From assembly GCA_916048095.2 (NCBI GenBank), contig CAJZIA020000001.1, positions 33,501 through 97,500 of the forward strand: DNA of 64,000 nucleotides, written 5' to 3'. The stretch comes from Sacculina carcini. Lineage: Eukaryota > Arthropoda > Thecostraca > Sacculinidae. A model generated the notes under the pieces. It was given only the letters and a program-made list of their open reading frames with translations. It did no database searches and was not told the DNA's origin. This document shows, in pieces, positions 15,385-28,535 of the stretch. Within the stretch, counting starts at the first letter, position 1, and the number at the start of each line of letters is the position of its first letter. Made by a program: the position numbers and the translations under genes.

Positions 15385-17817
15385 AGGCCACTTTTTAAAC
15401 CAGGTAACGTAATATACCAGGTCGCTCAATATACCGGGTCAATTAATATACCAGGCCACTTTTTAAACCAGGTAACGTAATATACCAGGTCGCTCAATAT
15501 ACCGGGTCAATTAATATACCGAGTCAATTTATATACCAGGTCGCTTAATATACCAGATCGCTTAATATACCAGGTCAATTAATATACCAGGCCACTTTTT
15601 AAACCAGGTAACGTAATATACCAGGTCGCTCAATATACCGGGTCAATTAATATACCGAGTCAATTTATATACCAGGTCGCTTAATATACCAGGTCGCTTA
15701 ATATATCAGTTCGCTTAATATACCGGGTCAATTAATATACCAGGTCGCTTAATATACCGGGTCAATTGATATACCGGGTCAATTTATATACCAGGTCGCT
15801 TAATATACCAGGTCGCTTAATATATCAGTTCGCTTAATATACCGGGTCAATTAATATACCGAGTCAATTTATATACCAGGTCGCTTAATATACCAGATCG
15901 CTTAATATACCAGGTCAATTAATATACCAGGCCACTTTTTAAACCAGGTAACGTAATATACCAGGTCGCTCAATATACCGGGTCAATTAATATACCGAGT
16001 CAATTTATATACCAGGTCGCTTAATATACCAGGCCAATTAATATACCAGGCCACTTTTTAAACCAGGTAACGTAATATACCAGGTCGCTCAATATACCGG
16101 GTCAATTAATATACCGAGTCAATTTATATACCAGGTCGCTTAATATACCAGGTCGCTTAATATATCAGTTCGCTTAATATACCGGGTCAATTAATATACC
16201 AGGTCGCTTAATATACCGGGTCAATTGATATACCGGGTCAATTTATATACCAGGTCGCTTAATATACCAGGTCGCTTAATATATCAGGTCGCTCAATATA
16301 CCGGGTCAATTAATATACCGGGTCAATTAATATACCGGGTCAATCAATATAACAGGTAAATTTATATACCAGGTCGCTTAATATACCAGGCCACTTTTTA
16401 AACCAGGTAACTTAATATACCAGGTCGCTTAATATACCAGGTCAATTAATATACCGAGTCAATTAATATACCAGGTCAATTAATATACCGAGTCAATTAA
16501 TATACCAGGTCAATTTATATACCGGGTCGCTTAATATACCAGGTCGCTTAATATACCGGGTCAATTAATATACCAGGCCACTTTTTAAACCAGGTAACTT
16601 AATATACCAGGTCGCTCAATATACCAGGCCACTTTTTAAACCAGGTAACTTAATATACCAGGTCGCTTAATATACCGGGTCAATTGATATACCAGGTCAA
16701 TTTATATACCGGGTCGCTTAATATACCAGGTCGCTCAATATACCGGGTCAATTAATATACCGGGTCAATTAATATACCGGGTCAATCAATATAACAGGTA
16801 AATTTATATACCAGGTCGCTTAATATACCAGGCCACTTTTTAAACCAGGTAACTTAATATACCAGGTCGCTTAATATACCAGGTCAATTAATATACCGAG
16901 TCAATTAATATACCAGGTCAATTAATATACCGAGTCAATTAATATACCAGGTCAATTTATATACCGGGTCGCTTAATATACCAGGTCGCTTAATATACCG
17001 GGTCAATTAATATACCAGGCCACTTTTTAAACCAGGTAACTTAATATACCAGGTCGCTCAATATACCGGGTCAATTAATATACCGAGTCGCTTAATATAC
17101 CAGGTCGCTTAATATACCGGGTCAATTAATATACCAGGTCAATTAATATACCGAGTCAATTAATATACCAGGTCAATTTATATACCGGGTCGCTTAATAT
17201 ACCAGGTCGCTTAATATACCGGGTCAATTAATATACCAGGCCACTTTTTAAACCAGGTAACTTAATATACCAGATCGCTTAATATACCAGGCCACTTTTT
17301 AAACCAGGTAACTTAATATACCAGGTCGCTTAATATACCGGGTCAATTGATATACCAGGTCAATTTATATACCGGGTCGCTTAATATACCAGGTCGCTCA
17401 ATATACCGGGTCAATTAATATACCGGGTCAATTAATATACCGGGTCAATCAATATAACAGGTAAATTTATATACCAGGTCGCTTAATATACCAGGCCACT
17501 TTTTAAACCAGGTAACTTAATATACCAGGTCGCTTAATATACCAGGTCAATTAATATACCGAGTCAATTAATATACCAGGTCAATTAATATACCGAGTCA
17601 ATTAATATACCAGGTCAATTTATATACCGGGTCGCTTAATATACCAGGTCGCTTAATATACCGGGTCAATTAATATACCAGGCCACTTTTTAAACCAGGT
17701 AACTTAATATACCAGGTCGCTCAATATACCGGGTCAATTAATATACCGAGTCGCTTAATATACCAGGTCGCTTAATATACCGGGTCAATTAATATACCAG
17801 GCCACTTTTTAAACCAG

Positions 17818-20800
17818 GTAACTTAATATACCAGGTCGCTCAATATACCGGGTCAATTAATATACCGAGTCAATTAATATACCAGGTCAATTTATATACC
17901 GGGTCGCTTAATATACCAGATCGCTTAATATACCAGGTCAATTAATATACCAGGTCACTTTTTAAACCAGGTAACTTAATATACCAGGTCGCTTAATATA
18001 CCAGGTCGCTTAATATACCAGGTCGGTTAATATACCAGGTCAATTTATATACCGGGTCGCTTAATATACCAGATCGCTTAATATACCGGGTCAATTAATA
18101 TACCAGGCCACTTTTTAAACCAGGTAACTTAATATCCAGGTCGCTTAATATACCAGGTCGCTTAATATACCAGGTCGGTTAATATACCAGGTCAATTTAT
18201 ATACCGGGTCGCTTAATATACCAGATCGCTTAATATACCAGGTCAATTAATATACCAGGCCACTTTTTAAACCAGGTAACGTAATATACCAGGTCGCTCA
18301 ATATACCGGGTCAATTAATATACCGAGTCAATTTATATACCAGGTCGCTTAATATACCAGGTCGCTTAATATATCAGTTCGCTTAATATACCGGGTCAAT
18401 TAATATACCAGGTCGCTTAATATACCGGGTCAATTGATATACCGGGTCAATTTATATACCAGGTCGCTTAATATACCAGGTCGCTTAATATATCAGTTCG
18501 CTTAATATACCGGGTCAATTAATATACCAGGCCACTTTTTAAACCAGGTAACTTAATATACCAGGTCGCTTAATATACCAGGTCGGTTAATATACCAGGT
18601 CGGTTAATATACCAGGTCAATTTATATACCGGGTCGCTCAATATACAGGGTCAATTAATATACCGAGTCAATTAATATACCAGGTCAATTTATATACCGG
18701 GTCGCTTAATATACCAGATCGCTTAATATACCAGGTCAATTAATATACCAGGTCACTTTTTAAACCAGGTAACTTAATATACCAGGTCGCTTAATATACC
18801 AGGTCGCTTAATATACCAGGTCAATTAATATACCAGGCCACTTTTTAAACCAGGTAACTTAATATACCAGGTCGCTCAATATACCAGGCCACTTTTTAAA
18901 CCAGGTAACTTAATATACCAGGTCGCTTAATATACCGGGTCAATTAATATACCAGGTCAATTTATATACCGGGTCGCTTAATATACCAGGTCGCTCAATA
19001 TACCGGGTCAATTAATATACCGGGTCAATTAATATACCGGGTCAATCAATATAACAGGTAAATTTATATACCAGGTCGCTTAATATACCAGGTCACTTTT
19101 TAAACCAGGTAACTTAATATACCAGGTCGCTTAATATACCAGGTCAATTAATATACCGAGTCAATTAATATACCAGGTCAATTTATATACCGGGTCGCTT
19201 AATATACCAGGTCGCTTAATATACCGGGTCAATTAATATACCAGGCCACTTTTTAAACCAGGTAACTTAATATACCAGGTCGCTTAATATACCGGGTCAA
19301 TTGATATACCAGGTCAATTTATATACCGGGTCGCTTAATATACCAGGTCGCTCAATATACCGGGTCAATTAATATACCGGGTCAATCAATATAACAGGTC
19401 AATTTATATACCAGGTCGCTTAATATACCAGGCCACTTTTTAAACCAGGTAACTTAATATACCAGGTCGCTTAATATACCGGGTCAATTGATATACCAGG
19501 TCAATTTATATACCGGGTCGCTTAATATACCAGGTCGCTTAATATATCAGGTCGCTTAATATACCGGGTCAATTAATATACCAGGCCACTTTTTAAACCA
19601 GGTAACTTAATATAATTAATATACCAGGTCAATTAATATAACAGGTCAATTAATATACCGGGTCAATCTATATACCAGGTCAATTTATATACCGGGTCGC
19701 TTAATATACCAGGTCGCTTAATATACCGGTTCAATTAATATACCAGGTCAATTAATATACCAGGCCACTTTTTAAACCAGGTAACTTAATATCCACGTCG
19801 CTTAATATACCAGGTCGCTTAATATACCAGGTCGGTTAATATACCAGGTCAATTTATATACCGGGTCGCTTAATATACCAGATCGCTTAATATACCAGGT
19901 CAATTAATATACCAGGCCACTTTTTAAACCAGGTAACTTAATATACCAGGTCGCTCAATATACCAGGCCACTTTTTAAACCAGGTAACTTAATATACCAG
20001 GTCGCTTAATATACCGGGTCAATTGATATACCAGGTCAATTTATATACCGGGTCGCTTAATATACCAGGTCGCTCAATATACCGGGTCAATTAATATACC
20101 GGGTCAATTAATATACCGGGTCAATCAATATAACAGGTAAATTTATATACCAGGTCGCTTAATATACCAGGCCACTTTTTAAACCAGGTAACTTAATATA
20201 CCAGGTCGCTTAATATACCAGGTCAACTAATATACCGAGTCAATTAATATACCAGGTCAATTTATATACCGGGTCGCTTAATATACCAGGTCGCTTAATA
20301 TACCGGGTCAATTAATATACCAGGCCACTTTTTGAACCAGGTAACTTAATATACCAGGTCGCTTAATATACCGGGTCAATTGATATACCAGGTCAATTTA
20401 TATACCGGGTCGCTTAATATACCAGGTCGCTCAATATACCGGGTCAATTAATATACCGGGTCAATCAATATAACAGGTCAATTTATATACCAGGTCGCTT
20501 AATATACCAGGCCACTTTTTAAACCAGGTAACTTAATATACCAGGTCGCTTAATATACCGGGTCAATTGATATACCAGGTCAATTTATATACCGGGTCGC
20601 TTAATATACCAGGTCGCTTAATATATCAGGTCGCTTAATATACCGGGTCAATTAATATACCAGGCCACTTTTTAAACCAGGTAACTTAATATAATTAATA
20701 TACCAGGTCAATTAATATAACAGGTCAATTAATATACCGGGTCAATCTATATACCAGGTCAATTTATATACCGGGTCGCTTAATATACCAGGTCGCTTAA

Positions 20801-21320
20801 TATACCGGTTCAATTAATATACTAGGCCACTTTTTAAACCAGGTAACTTAATATACCAGGTCGCTTAATATACCGGTTCAATTAATATACCAGGCCACTT
20901 TTTAAACCAGGTAACTTAATATACCAGGTCGCTCAATATACCGGGTCAATTAATATACCGAGTCAATTAATATACCAGGTCAATTTATATACCGGGTCGC
21001 TTAATATACCAGGTCGCTTAATATACCGGTTCAATTAATATACTAGGCCACTTTTTAAACCAGGTAACTTAATATACCAGGTCGCTTAATATACCAGGTC
21101 AATTAATATACCGGGTCAATTTATATACCAGGTCGCTTAATATACCAGGTCGCTTAATATATCAGTTCGCTTAATATACCGGGTCAATTAATATACCAGG
21201 CCACTTTTTAAACCAGGTAACTTAATATACCAGGTCGCTTAATATACCAGGTCGGTTAATATACCAGGTCAATTTATATACCGGGTCGCTTAATATACCA
21301 GATCGCTTAATATATCAGTT
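17818..21320 (+). repeat. Higher-order satellite block, copy 2 (offset 15.5 kb)
   Basis: Counterpart of the block starting at 2301. The same variants occur in the same order, including the deletion markers near 19608 and 20690. The near-identity over about 3.5 kb points to recent segmental amplification or conversion inside the array. Confidence 0.8.
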
Positions 21321-22762
21321 CGCTTAATATACCGGGTCAATTAATATACCAGGCCACTTTTTAAACCAGGTAACTTAATATACCAGGTCGCTTAATATAC
21401 CAGGTCGGTTAATATACCAGGTCAATTTATATACCGGGTCGCTTAATATACCAGATCGCTTAATATACCAGGTCAATTAATATACCAGGTCACTTTTTAA
21501 ACCAGGTAACTTAATATACCAGGTCGCTTAATATACCAGGTCGCTTAATATACCAGGTCGGTTAATATACCAGGTCAATTTATATACCGGGTCGCTTAAT
21601 ATACCAGATCGCTTAATATACCAGGTCAATTAATATACCAGGCCACTTTTTAAACCAGGTAACTTAATATACCAGGTCGCTTAATATACCGGGTCAATTG
21701 ATATACCAGGTCAATTTATATACCGGGTCGCTTAATATACCAGGTCGCTCAATATACCGGGTCAATTAATATACCAGGTCAATTTATATACCAGGTAACT
21801 TAATATACCAGGTCGCTTAATATACCAGGTCGCTTAATATAACAAGTCAATTAATATACCAGGTCACTTTTTAAACCAGGTAACTTAATATACCAGGTCG
21901 CTTAATATACCAGGTCGCTTAATATACCAGGTCGGTTAATATACCAGGTCAATTTATATACCGGGTCGCTTAATATACCAGATCGCTTAATATACCAGGT
22001 CAATTAATATACCAGGCCACTTTTTAAACCAGGTAACTTAATATACCAGGTCGCTTAATATACCGGGTCAATTGATATACCAGGTCAATTTATATACCGG
22101 GTCGCTTAATATACCAGGTCGCTCAATATACCGGGTCAATTAATATACCAGGTCAATTTATATACCAGGTAACTTAATATACCAGGTCGCTTAATATACC
22201 AGGTCGCTTAATATAACAAGTCAATTAATATACCGGGTCAATAAATATACCGGGTCAATTAATATACCGGGTCAATCAATATAACAGGTCAATTTATATA
22301 CCAGGTCGCTTAATATACCAGGCCACTTTTTAAACCAGGTAACTTAATATACCAGGTCGCTTAATATACCAGGTCAATTAATATACCGAGTCAATTAATA
22401 TACCAGGTCAATTTATATACCGGGTCGCTTAATATACCAGGTCGCTTAATATACCGGGTCAATTAATATACCAGGCCACTTTTTAAACCAGGTAACTTAA
22501 TATAATTAATATACCAGGTCAATTAATATAACAGGTCAATTAATATACCGGGTCAATCTATATACCAGGTCAATTTATATACCGGGTCGCTTAATATACC
22601 AGGTCGCTTAATATACCGGTTCAATTAATATACTAGGCCACTTTTTAAACCAGGTAACTTAATATACCAGGTCGCTTAATATACCGGTTCAATTAATATA
22701 CCAGGCCACTTTTTAAACCAGGTAACTTAATATACCAGGTCGCTCAATATACCGGGTCAATT

Positions 22763-25400
22763 AATATACCAGGCCACTTTTTAAACCAGGTAACTTAATA
22801 TACCAGGTCGCTTAATATACCGGGTCAATTGATATACCAGGTCAATTTATATACCGGGTCGCTTAATATACCAGGTCGCTTAATATACCAGGTCGCTCAA
22901 TATACCGGGTCAATTAATATAACGGGTCAATCAATATAACAGGTCAATTTATATACCAGGTCGCTTAATATACCAGGCCACTTTTTAAACCAGGTAACTT
23001 AATATACCAGGTCGCTTAATATACCGGGTCAATTGATATACCAGGTCAATTTATATACCGGGTCGCTTAATATACCAGGTCGCTTAATATATCAGGTCGC
23101 TTAATATACCGGGTCAATTAATATACCAAGCCACTTTTTAAACCAGGTAACTTAATATACCAGGTCAATTAATATAACAGGTCAATTAATATACCGGGTC
23201 AATTTATATACCAGGTCAATTTATATACCGGGTCGCTTAATATACCAGGTCGCTTAATATACCGGTTCAATTAATATACTAGGCCACTTTTTAAACCAGG
23301 TAACTTAATATACCAGGTCGCTTAATATACCGGTTCAATTAATATACCAGGCCACTTTTTAAACCAGGTAACTTAATATACCAGGTCGCTCAATATACCG
23401 GGTCAATTAATATACCGAGTCAATTAATATACCAGGTCAATTTATATACCGGGTCGCTTAATATACCAGGTCGCTTAATATACCAGGTCAATTAATATAC
23501 CAGGTCACTTTTTAAACCAGGTAACTTAATATACCAGGTCGCTTAATATACCAGGTCGCTTAATATACCAGGTCGGTTAATATACCAGGTCAATTTATAT
23601 ACCGGGTCGCTTAATATACCAGATCGCTTAATATACCAGGTCAATTAATATACCAGGCCACTTTTTAAACCAGGTAACTTAATATCCAGGTCGCTTAATA
23701 TACCAGGTCGCTTAATATACCAGGTCGGTTAATATACCAGGTCAATTTATATACCGGGTCGCTTAATATACCAGATCGCTTAATATACCAGGCCAATTAA
23801 TATACCAGGCCACTTTTTAAACCAGGTAACGTAATATACCAGGTCGCTCAATATACCGGGTCAATTAATATACCGAGTCAATTTATATACCAGGTCGCTT
23901 AATATACCAGGTCGCTTAATATATCAGTTCGCTTAATATACCGGGTCAATTAATATACCAGGTCGCTTAATATACCAGGTCAATTAATATACCGGGTCAA
24001 TTTATATACCAGGTCGCTTAATATACCAGGTCGCTTAATATATCAGTTCGCTTAATATACCGGGTCAATTAATATACCAGGCCACTTTTTAAACCAGGTA
24101 ACTTAATATACCAGGTCGCTTAATATACCAGGTCGGTTAATATACCAGGTCAATTTATATACCGGGTCGCTCAATATACCGGGTCAATTAATATGCCGAG
24201 TCAATTAATATACCAGGTCAATTTATATACCGGGTCGCTTAATATACCAGATCGCTTAATATACCAGGTCAATTAATATACCAGGCCACTTTTTAAACCA
24301 GGTAACTTAATATACCAGGTCGCTTAATATACCAGGTCGCTTAATATACCAGGTCGGTTAATATACCAGGTCAATTTATAAACCGGGTCGCTTAATATAC
24401 CAGATCGCTTAATATACCAGATCGCTTAATATACCAGGTCAATTAATATACCAGGCCACTTTTTAAACCAGGTAACTTAATATCCACGTCGCTTAATATA
24501 CCAGGTCGCTTAATATACCAGGTCGGTTAATATACCAGGTCAATTTATATACCGGGTCGCTTAATATACCAGATCGCTTAATATACCAGGTCAATTAATA
24601 TACCAGGCCACTTTTTAAACCAGGTAACTTAATATACCAGGTCGCTCAATATACCAGGCCACTTTTTAAACCAGGTAACTTAATATACCAGGTCGCTTAA
24701 TATACCAGGTCAATTAATATACCAGGTCAATTTATATACCGGGTCGCTTAATATACCAGGTCGCTCAATATACCGGGTCAATTAATATACCGGGTCAATT
24801 AATATACCGGGCCAATCAATATAACAGGTAAATTTATATACCAGGTCGCTTAATATACCAGGCCACTTTTTAAACCAGGTAACTTAATATACCAGGTCGC
24901 TTAATATACCAGGTCAATTAATATACCGAGTCAATTAATATACCAGGTCAATTTATATACCGGGTCGCTTAATATACCAGGTCGCTTAATATACCGGGTC
25001 AATTAATATACCAGGCCACTTTTTAAACCAGGTAACTTAATATACCAGGTCGCTTAATATACCGGGTCAATTGATATACCAGGTCAATTTATATACCGGG
25101 TCGCTTAATATACCAGGTCGCTCAATATACCGGGTCAATTAATATACCTGGTCAATCAATATAACAGGTCAATTTATATACCAGGTCGCTTAATATACCA
25201 GGCCACTTTTTAAACCAGGTAACTTAATATACCAGGTCGCTTAATATACCGGGTCAATTGATATACCAGGTCAATTTATATACCGGGTCGCTTAATATAC
25301 CAGGTCGCTTAATATATCAGGTCGCTTAATATACCGGGTCAATTAATATACCAGGCCACTTTTTAAACCAGGTAACTTAATATAATTAATATACCAGGTC
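22763..25400 (+). repeat. Higher-order satellite block holding the empty piggyBac site
   Basis: This block matches 25788-26041 plus 28536-30905, that is, the sequence on both sides of the piggyBac insertion, at an offset of 3,025 bp once the insert is removed. Private markers shared by both copies include ataacgggtcaatcaat (22918 and about 25948), ccaagccac (about 23127 and 28651), atatgccgagtc (about 24194 and 29708) and a tataaaccggg monomer. The TTAA at 23016-23019 corresponds to the element's target. Confidence 0.85.
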
Positions 25401-26040
25401 AATTAATATACCGAGTCAATTAATATACCAGGTCAATTTATATACCGGGTCGCTTAATATACCAGGTCGCTTAATATACCGGGTCAATTAATATACCAGG
25501 CCACTTTTTAAACCAGGTAACTTAATATAATTAATATACCAGGTCAATTAATATAACAGGTCAATTAATATACCGGGTCAATCTATATACCAGGTCAATT
25601 TATATACCGGGTCGCTTAATATACCAGGTCGCTTAATATACCGGTTCAATTAATATACTAGGCCACTTTTTAAACCAGGTAACTTAATATACCAGGTCGC
25701 TTAATATACCGGTTCAATTAATATACCAGGCCACTTTTTAAACCAGGTAACTTAATATACCAGGTCGCTCAATATACCGGGTCAATTAATATACCAGGCC
25801 ACTTTTTAAACCAGATAACTTAATATACCAGGTCGCTTAATATACCGGGTCAATTGATATACCAGGTCAATTTATATACCGGGTCGCTTAATATACCAGG
25901 TCGCTTAATATACCAGGTCGCTCAATATACCGGGTCAATTAATATAACGGGTCAATCAATATAACAGGTCAATTTATATACCAGGTCGCTTAATATACCA
26001 GGCCACTTTTTAAACCAGGTAACTTAATATACCAGGTCGC

Positions 26041-26044
26041 TTAA
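26041..26044. repeat. Target-site duplication TTAA, left
   Basis: TTAA directly precedes the terminal CCCATTAATGCCGAG of the inserted element. The same TTAA follows its right end at 28532-28535. Removing the element and one TTAA restores an ordinary satellite junction. Confidence 0.97.
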
Positions 26045-26059
26045 CCCATTAATGCCGAG
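26045..26059 (+). repeat. piggyBac terminal inverted repeat, left
   Basis: CCCATTAATGCCGAG, an exact inverted match to 28517-28531 at the other end. CCC at the tip next to TTAA is typical of piggyBac elements. Confidence 0.93.
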
Positions 26060-26172
26060 AATTTCGAAATGTTAATTTTTTAGATTTTTTTCAAGAAATG
26101 TTATTTCTGGGGCACTTTCTGCATGTTAACGAAGTTTTGTAGAAAAAAAATGTTTTTAACAAGGTTTTTCAG

Positions 26173-26199
26173 ACTGGCAACTATAGTTGCCACTCGGCA
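26173..26199. repeat. Subterminal palindrome near left end of piggyBac
   Basis: ctggcaactatagttgccac followed by tcggca. It matches the 20-bp palindrome GTGGCAACTATAGTTGCCAC at 19 of 20 positions. Together with 28151-28175 it forms an internal inverted repeat. It is a candidate transposase-binding site. Confidence 0.75.
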
Positions 26200-26516
26200 G
26201 TGGCATAGACAAAAAACAGTACATTCTTAAACTTTTTGAGCATCATTCAAAACATTGAGAAAAAAACATATAAGTGAGACTTATACTCAAAAACATATTA
26301 ATCTTATAACATTCCGAGTTTGATTAAATTAAAAATGTCACTATTATATTCAAACTTGGCTTCAAATGTTAGATACCATGTTACTGTAAAATATAAGCAT
26401 TTACACATGAATGTTTATGAAGGTATATTTATTATATTTCAATGACAAAAATATGCATATATGTACACACACATAAATATATAATATATATACACATAAT
26501 ATATACATCATCACAC

Positions 26517-26800
<284 letters not shown>

Positions 26801-26811
26801 GAGAGGTCATC

Positions 26812-27994
26812 AACAAAAACTGAAGTAACATAGCCTCGGTTCTGCTTATTCACCATGCTGCTGTGCATCAAAGATGAATCTTTCGGCACTCGATTTTCTC
26901 TGATAGTGCATGTCCCTGCAATGCCCATCGTGGAAAGCTGCTCCAAAAGACGCACAGAAGAAAAGAAGTTGTCAAATGTGACATGGTGACCAGGATTCAG
27001 TTGACATTTCGAAGCGAGTCCCAACACGACATCTGCTGCTTGTCCAAGTCCGGAACTGTCCAATTGTGTCGCTGACCCACAATAAGGTTCCGAGTGAAGC
27101 ATGAAACCGTCAGACGTACATATGCTCCACAGTTTGAAGCCGAATCGCACAGGTTTGCTCCTGATGCATTGCTTTGTAGGATGGTGGCCGCAGTAGGGTA
27201 CCATACACTCATCAATAGAAAGTTCCTCCGGAGGTAAGATGAGCTTGTTATTTGTATTTGTGATTTCAAAAACCGGCCGAACTTTGTGATAGGAATCTGG
27301 TTTGTTCACACTTATTTTGGAGTTGTCTGCAAGATGTAATCTTCGTAGTAGATGTGCCACCAGAGCGTTGAATACATCACCGTCTCGACGCCAATACAAC
27401 CTCCTATTTGGGACACTTGAATATCCAGACAGTATCATGATGGACAAAGCTACTCGTATATTGCTTTCTGTGATAACGGATGTTTCAAGACCTTTTGGGT
27501 GGAGTATATAATGCTTTGTTCAACTAGATGGCCGATGAGCTCATCAGATAGGAACAAATTCAAGCATTGAGATGGAGTCTTGATTTTACCTCTCAAACCA
27601 TCGATTGGTTTGGGCGCCATTGTGTCACAAAATTGAGGCACTTTCTGGCCAAGTCTGCGTCTGCTATTTGTCCATCTTTTTTGGCTGTTTGTCCCTTTTT
27701 GGTATTTTTGGCCTTCGTTGTGTCGACGTGTCAGGCTGAGAGTGACTCGTTGAAGCCGTTGCACATGAAGATTCCACGTCATCTCTGTCTGTCATCAATT
27801 CAGCTGGGGCACACAAAATCCTTCGAGGCAAATGATTTGGGTCTGAATTCGCTTCTCCGTCACTGGCATCAGAATCTGCAGTCAGTATCTGCATCTGGGA
27901 GTTCACTTGGAGGCTGTAAGATTAGTATATGTAGGTGGTCGCTGCTGGCGTCTGCATCAGCTGGATCATCCAAGTTATCCAAAAATTCATTCAT
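26812..27994 (-). pseudogene. piggyBac transposase, degenerate (DDE_Tnp_1_7 family)
   Basis: This is a cut-and-paste transposase relic read on the minus strand. The likely start at 27994 gives MNEFLDNLDDP, an acidic N-terminus. The frame stops near 27869 and coding continues in another frame (27906-27664), then a third (27782-27450), then the long C-terminal frame ending in the fold-back. The shift near 27500 is a single-base change, since the conserved S-x-I-T-E-S-N-I-R-V region reads straight into the long frame. In that frame LSIDECM (residue 79 of the 348-residue reading) and TFDNFF (159) hold the first two catalytic aspartates. The RWKDNKAV block is present. The region that should carry the third aspartate (the GGVD block) and the cysteine-rich C-terminus are absent, replaced by an inverted repeat and (TA)n. 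It is a pseudogene with at least three lesions. Confidence 0.9.
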
Positions 27995-28150
27995 AGTACA
28001 TCTGAAATAAATATTTTATTTGAAACATCTATGTTTCAATTGTTAACATAAGGCAAATATATGTAGAGTCAGTTATTGAAACATAGAGCTGATAAATCTC
28101 TTTTTAAATCTTGAGAACTTTCCATATGACAATATTTTGTACACGTAAGT

Positions 28151-28175
28151 GCCGAGTGGCAACTATAGTTGCCAC
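28151..28175. repeat. Internal palindrome of piggyBac
   Basis: gccga followed by the perfect palindrome GTGGCAACTATAGTTGCCAC. It is oriented as the inverted partner of 26173-26199, about 360 bp inside the right end. It lies upstream of the transposase start, so it could also influence transcription. Confidence 0.75.
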
Positions 28176-28497
28176 TCTCCGAAAACACTGATTTATTATC
28201 TAATTATATTAAAAAATTGCAAATATATGTACATATTTGGAAAGATCAAGCTTCACTCTAAAAGATGAGACAAAAAAACAAAACATATTCGCATTTAGTA
28301 GGAAATCACATGCCTCTGATCAATGCGCTGTTCAGCCATGTCGGACACTCACTGAATAATCTCGCATGTGTGGATTGCTCGCTGCGTAGAACGTGTCTTA
28401 TCTCATCGTAAGAGAAAGAGGAGATTCTCCCCTTTCGAACGGTGGTCGTTGGTAAACAAATGTCTGTTTGATTTAGATTATAGAGAGCTTGTTTTTG

Positions 28498-28517
28498 GTG
28501 GCAACTATAGTTGCCAC
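28498..28517. repeat. Right-terminal palindrome of piggyBac
   Basis: A perfect 20-bp palindrome GTGGCAACTATAGTTGCCAC directly abutting, by one shared base, the right terminal inverted repeat. Confidence 0.8.
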
Positions 28518-28531
28518 TCGGCATTAATGGG
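28517..28531 (-). repeat. piggyBac terminal inverted repeat, right
   Basis: CTCGGCATTAATGGG is the reverse complement of the left terminus. It abuts a 20-bp palindrome on its inner side, an arrangement the left end lacks (there the palindrome lies about 115 bp further in). Confidence 0.93.
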
Positions 28532-28535
28532 TTAA
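28532..28535. repeat. Target-site duplication TTAA, right
   Basis: Matches 26041-26044. The satellite resumes in register with tataccggg. Confidence 0.97.

Larger units (their letters stand above)
1..26044 (+). repeat. 17-bp satellite array, forward block 1
   Basis: This is uninterrupted tandem satellite with monomer ATACCRGGTCRMTTAAT. The main monomer variants are ataccaggtcgcttaat, ataccgggtcaattaat, ataccgagtcaattaat, ataccaggtcaatttat, ataccagatcgcttaat, ataccaggtcggttaat and atatcagttcgcttaat. A 34-bp dimer (ataccaggccacttttt followed by aaaccaggtaacttaat) punctuates the array every 100-300 bp, and a shortened form reading taatataattaatata marks higher-order units (about 21, 4091, 5170, 6452, 9978, 13201, 14248, 19608, 20690, 22500, 25380). 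There is no gene: a 17-bp period rotates through all three frames and each monomer carries TAA, so no long frame can stay open. This is a low-divergence array of the kind found in heterochromatin; a centromeric role is possible but not shown. Confidence 0.97.

Noticed and set aside
1-26044. CRISPR-like array (regular short repeats)
   Set aside because: There are no unique spacers; repeat and spacer are not distinguishable, monomers are contiguous, and the genome is eukaryotic.
27567-28010. 147-codon plus-strand frame in the piggyBac element
   Set aside because: It lies antisense to the transposase relic, has no recognisable domain, and is explained as a shadow frame.
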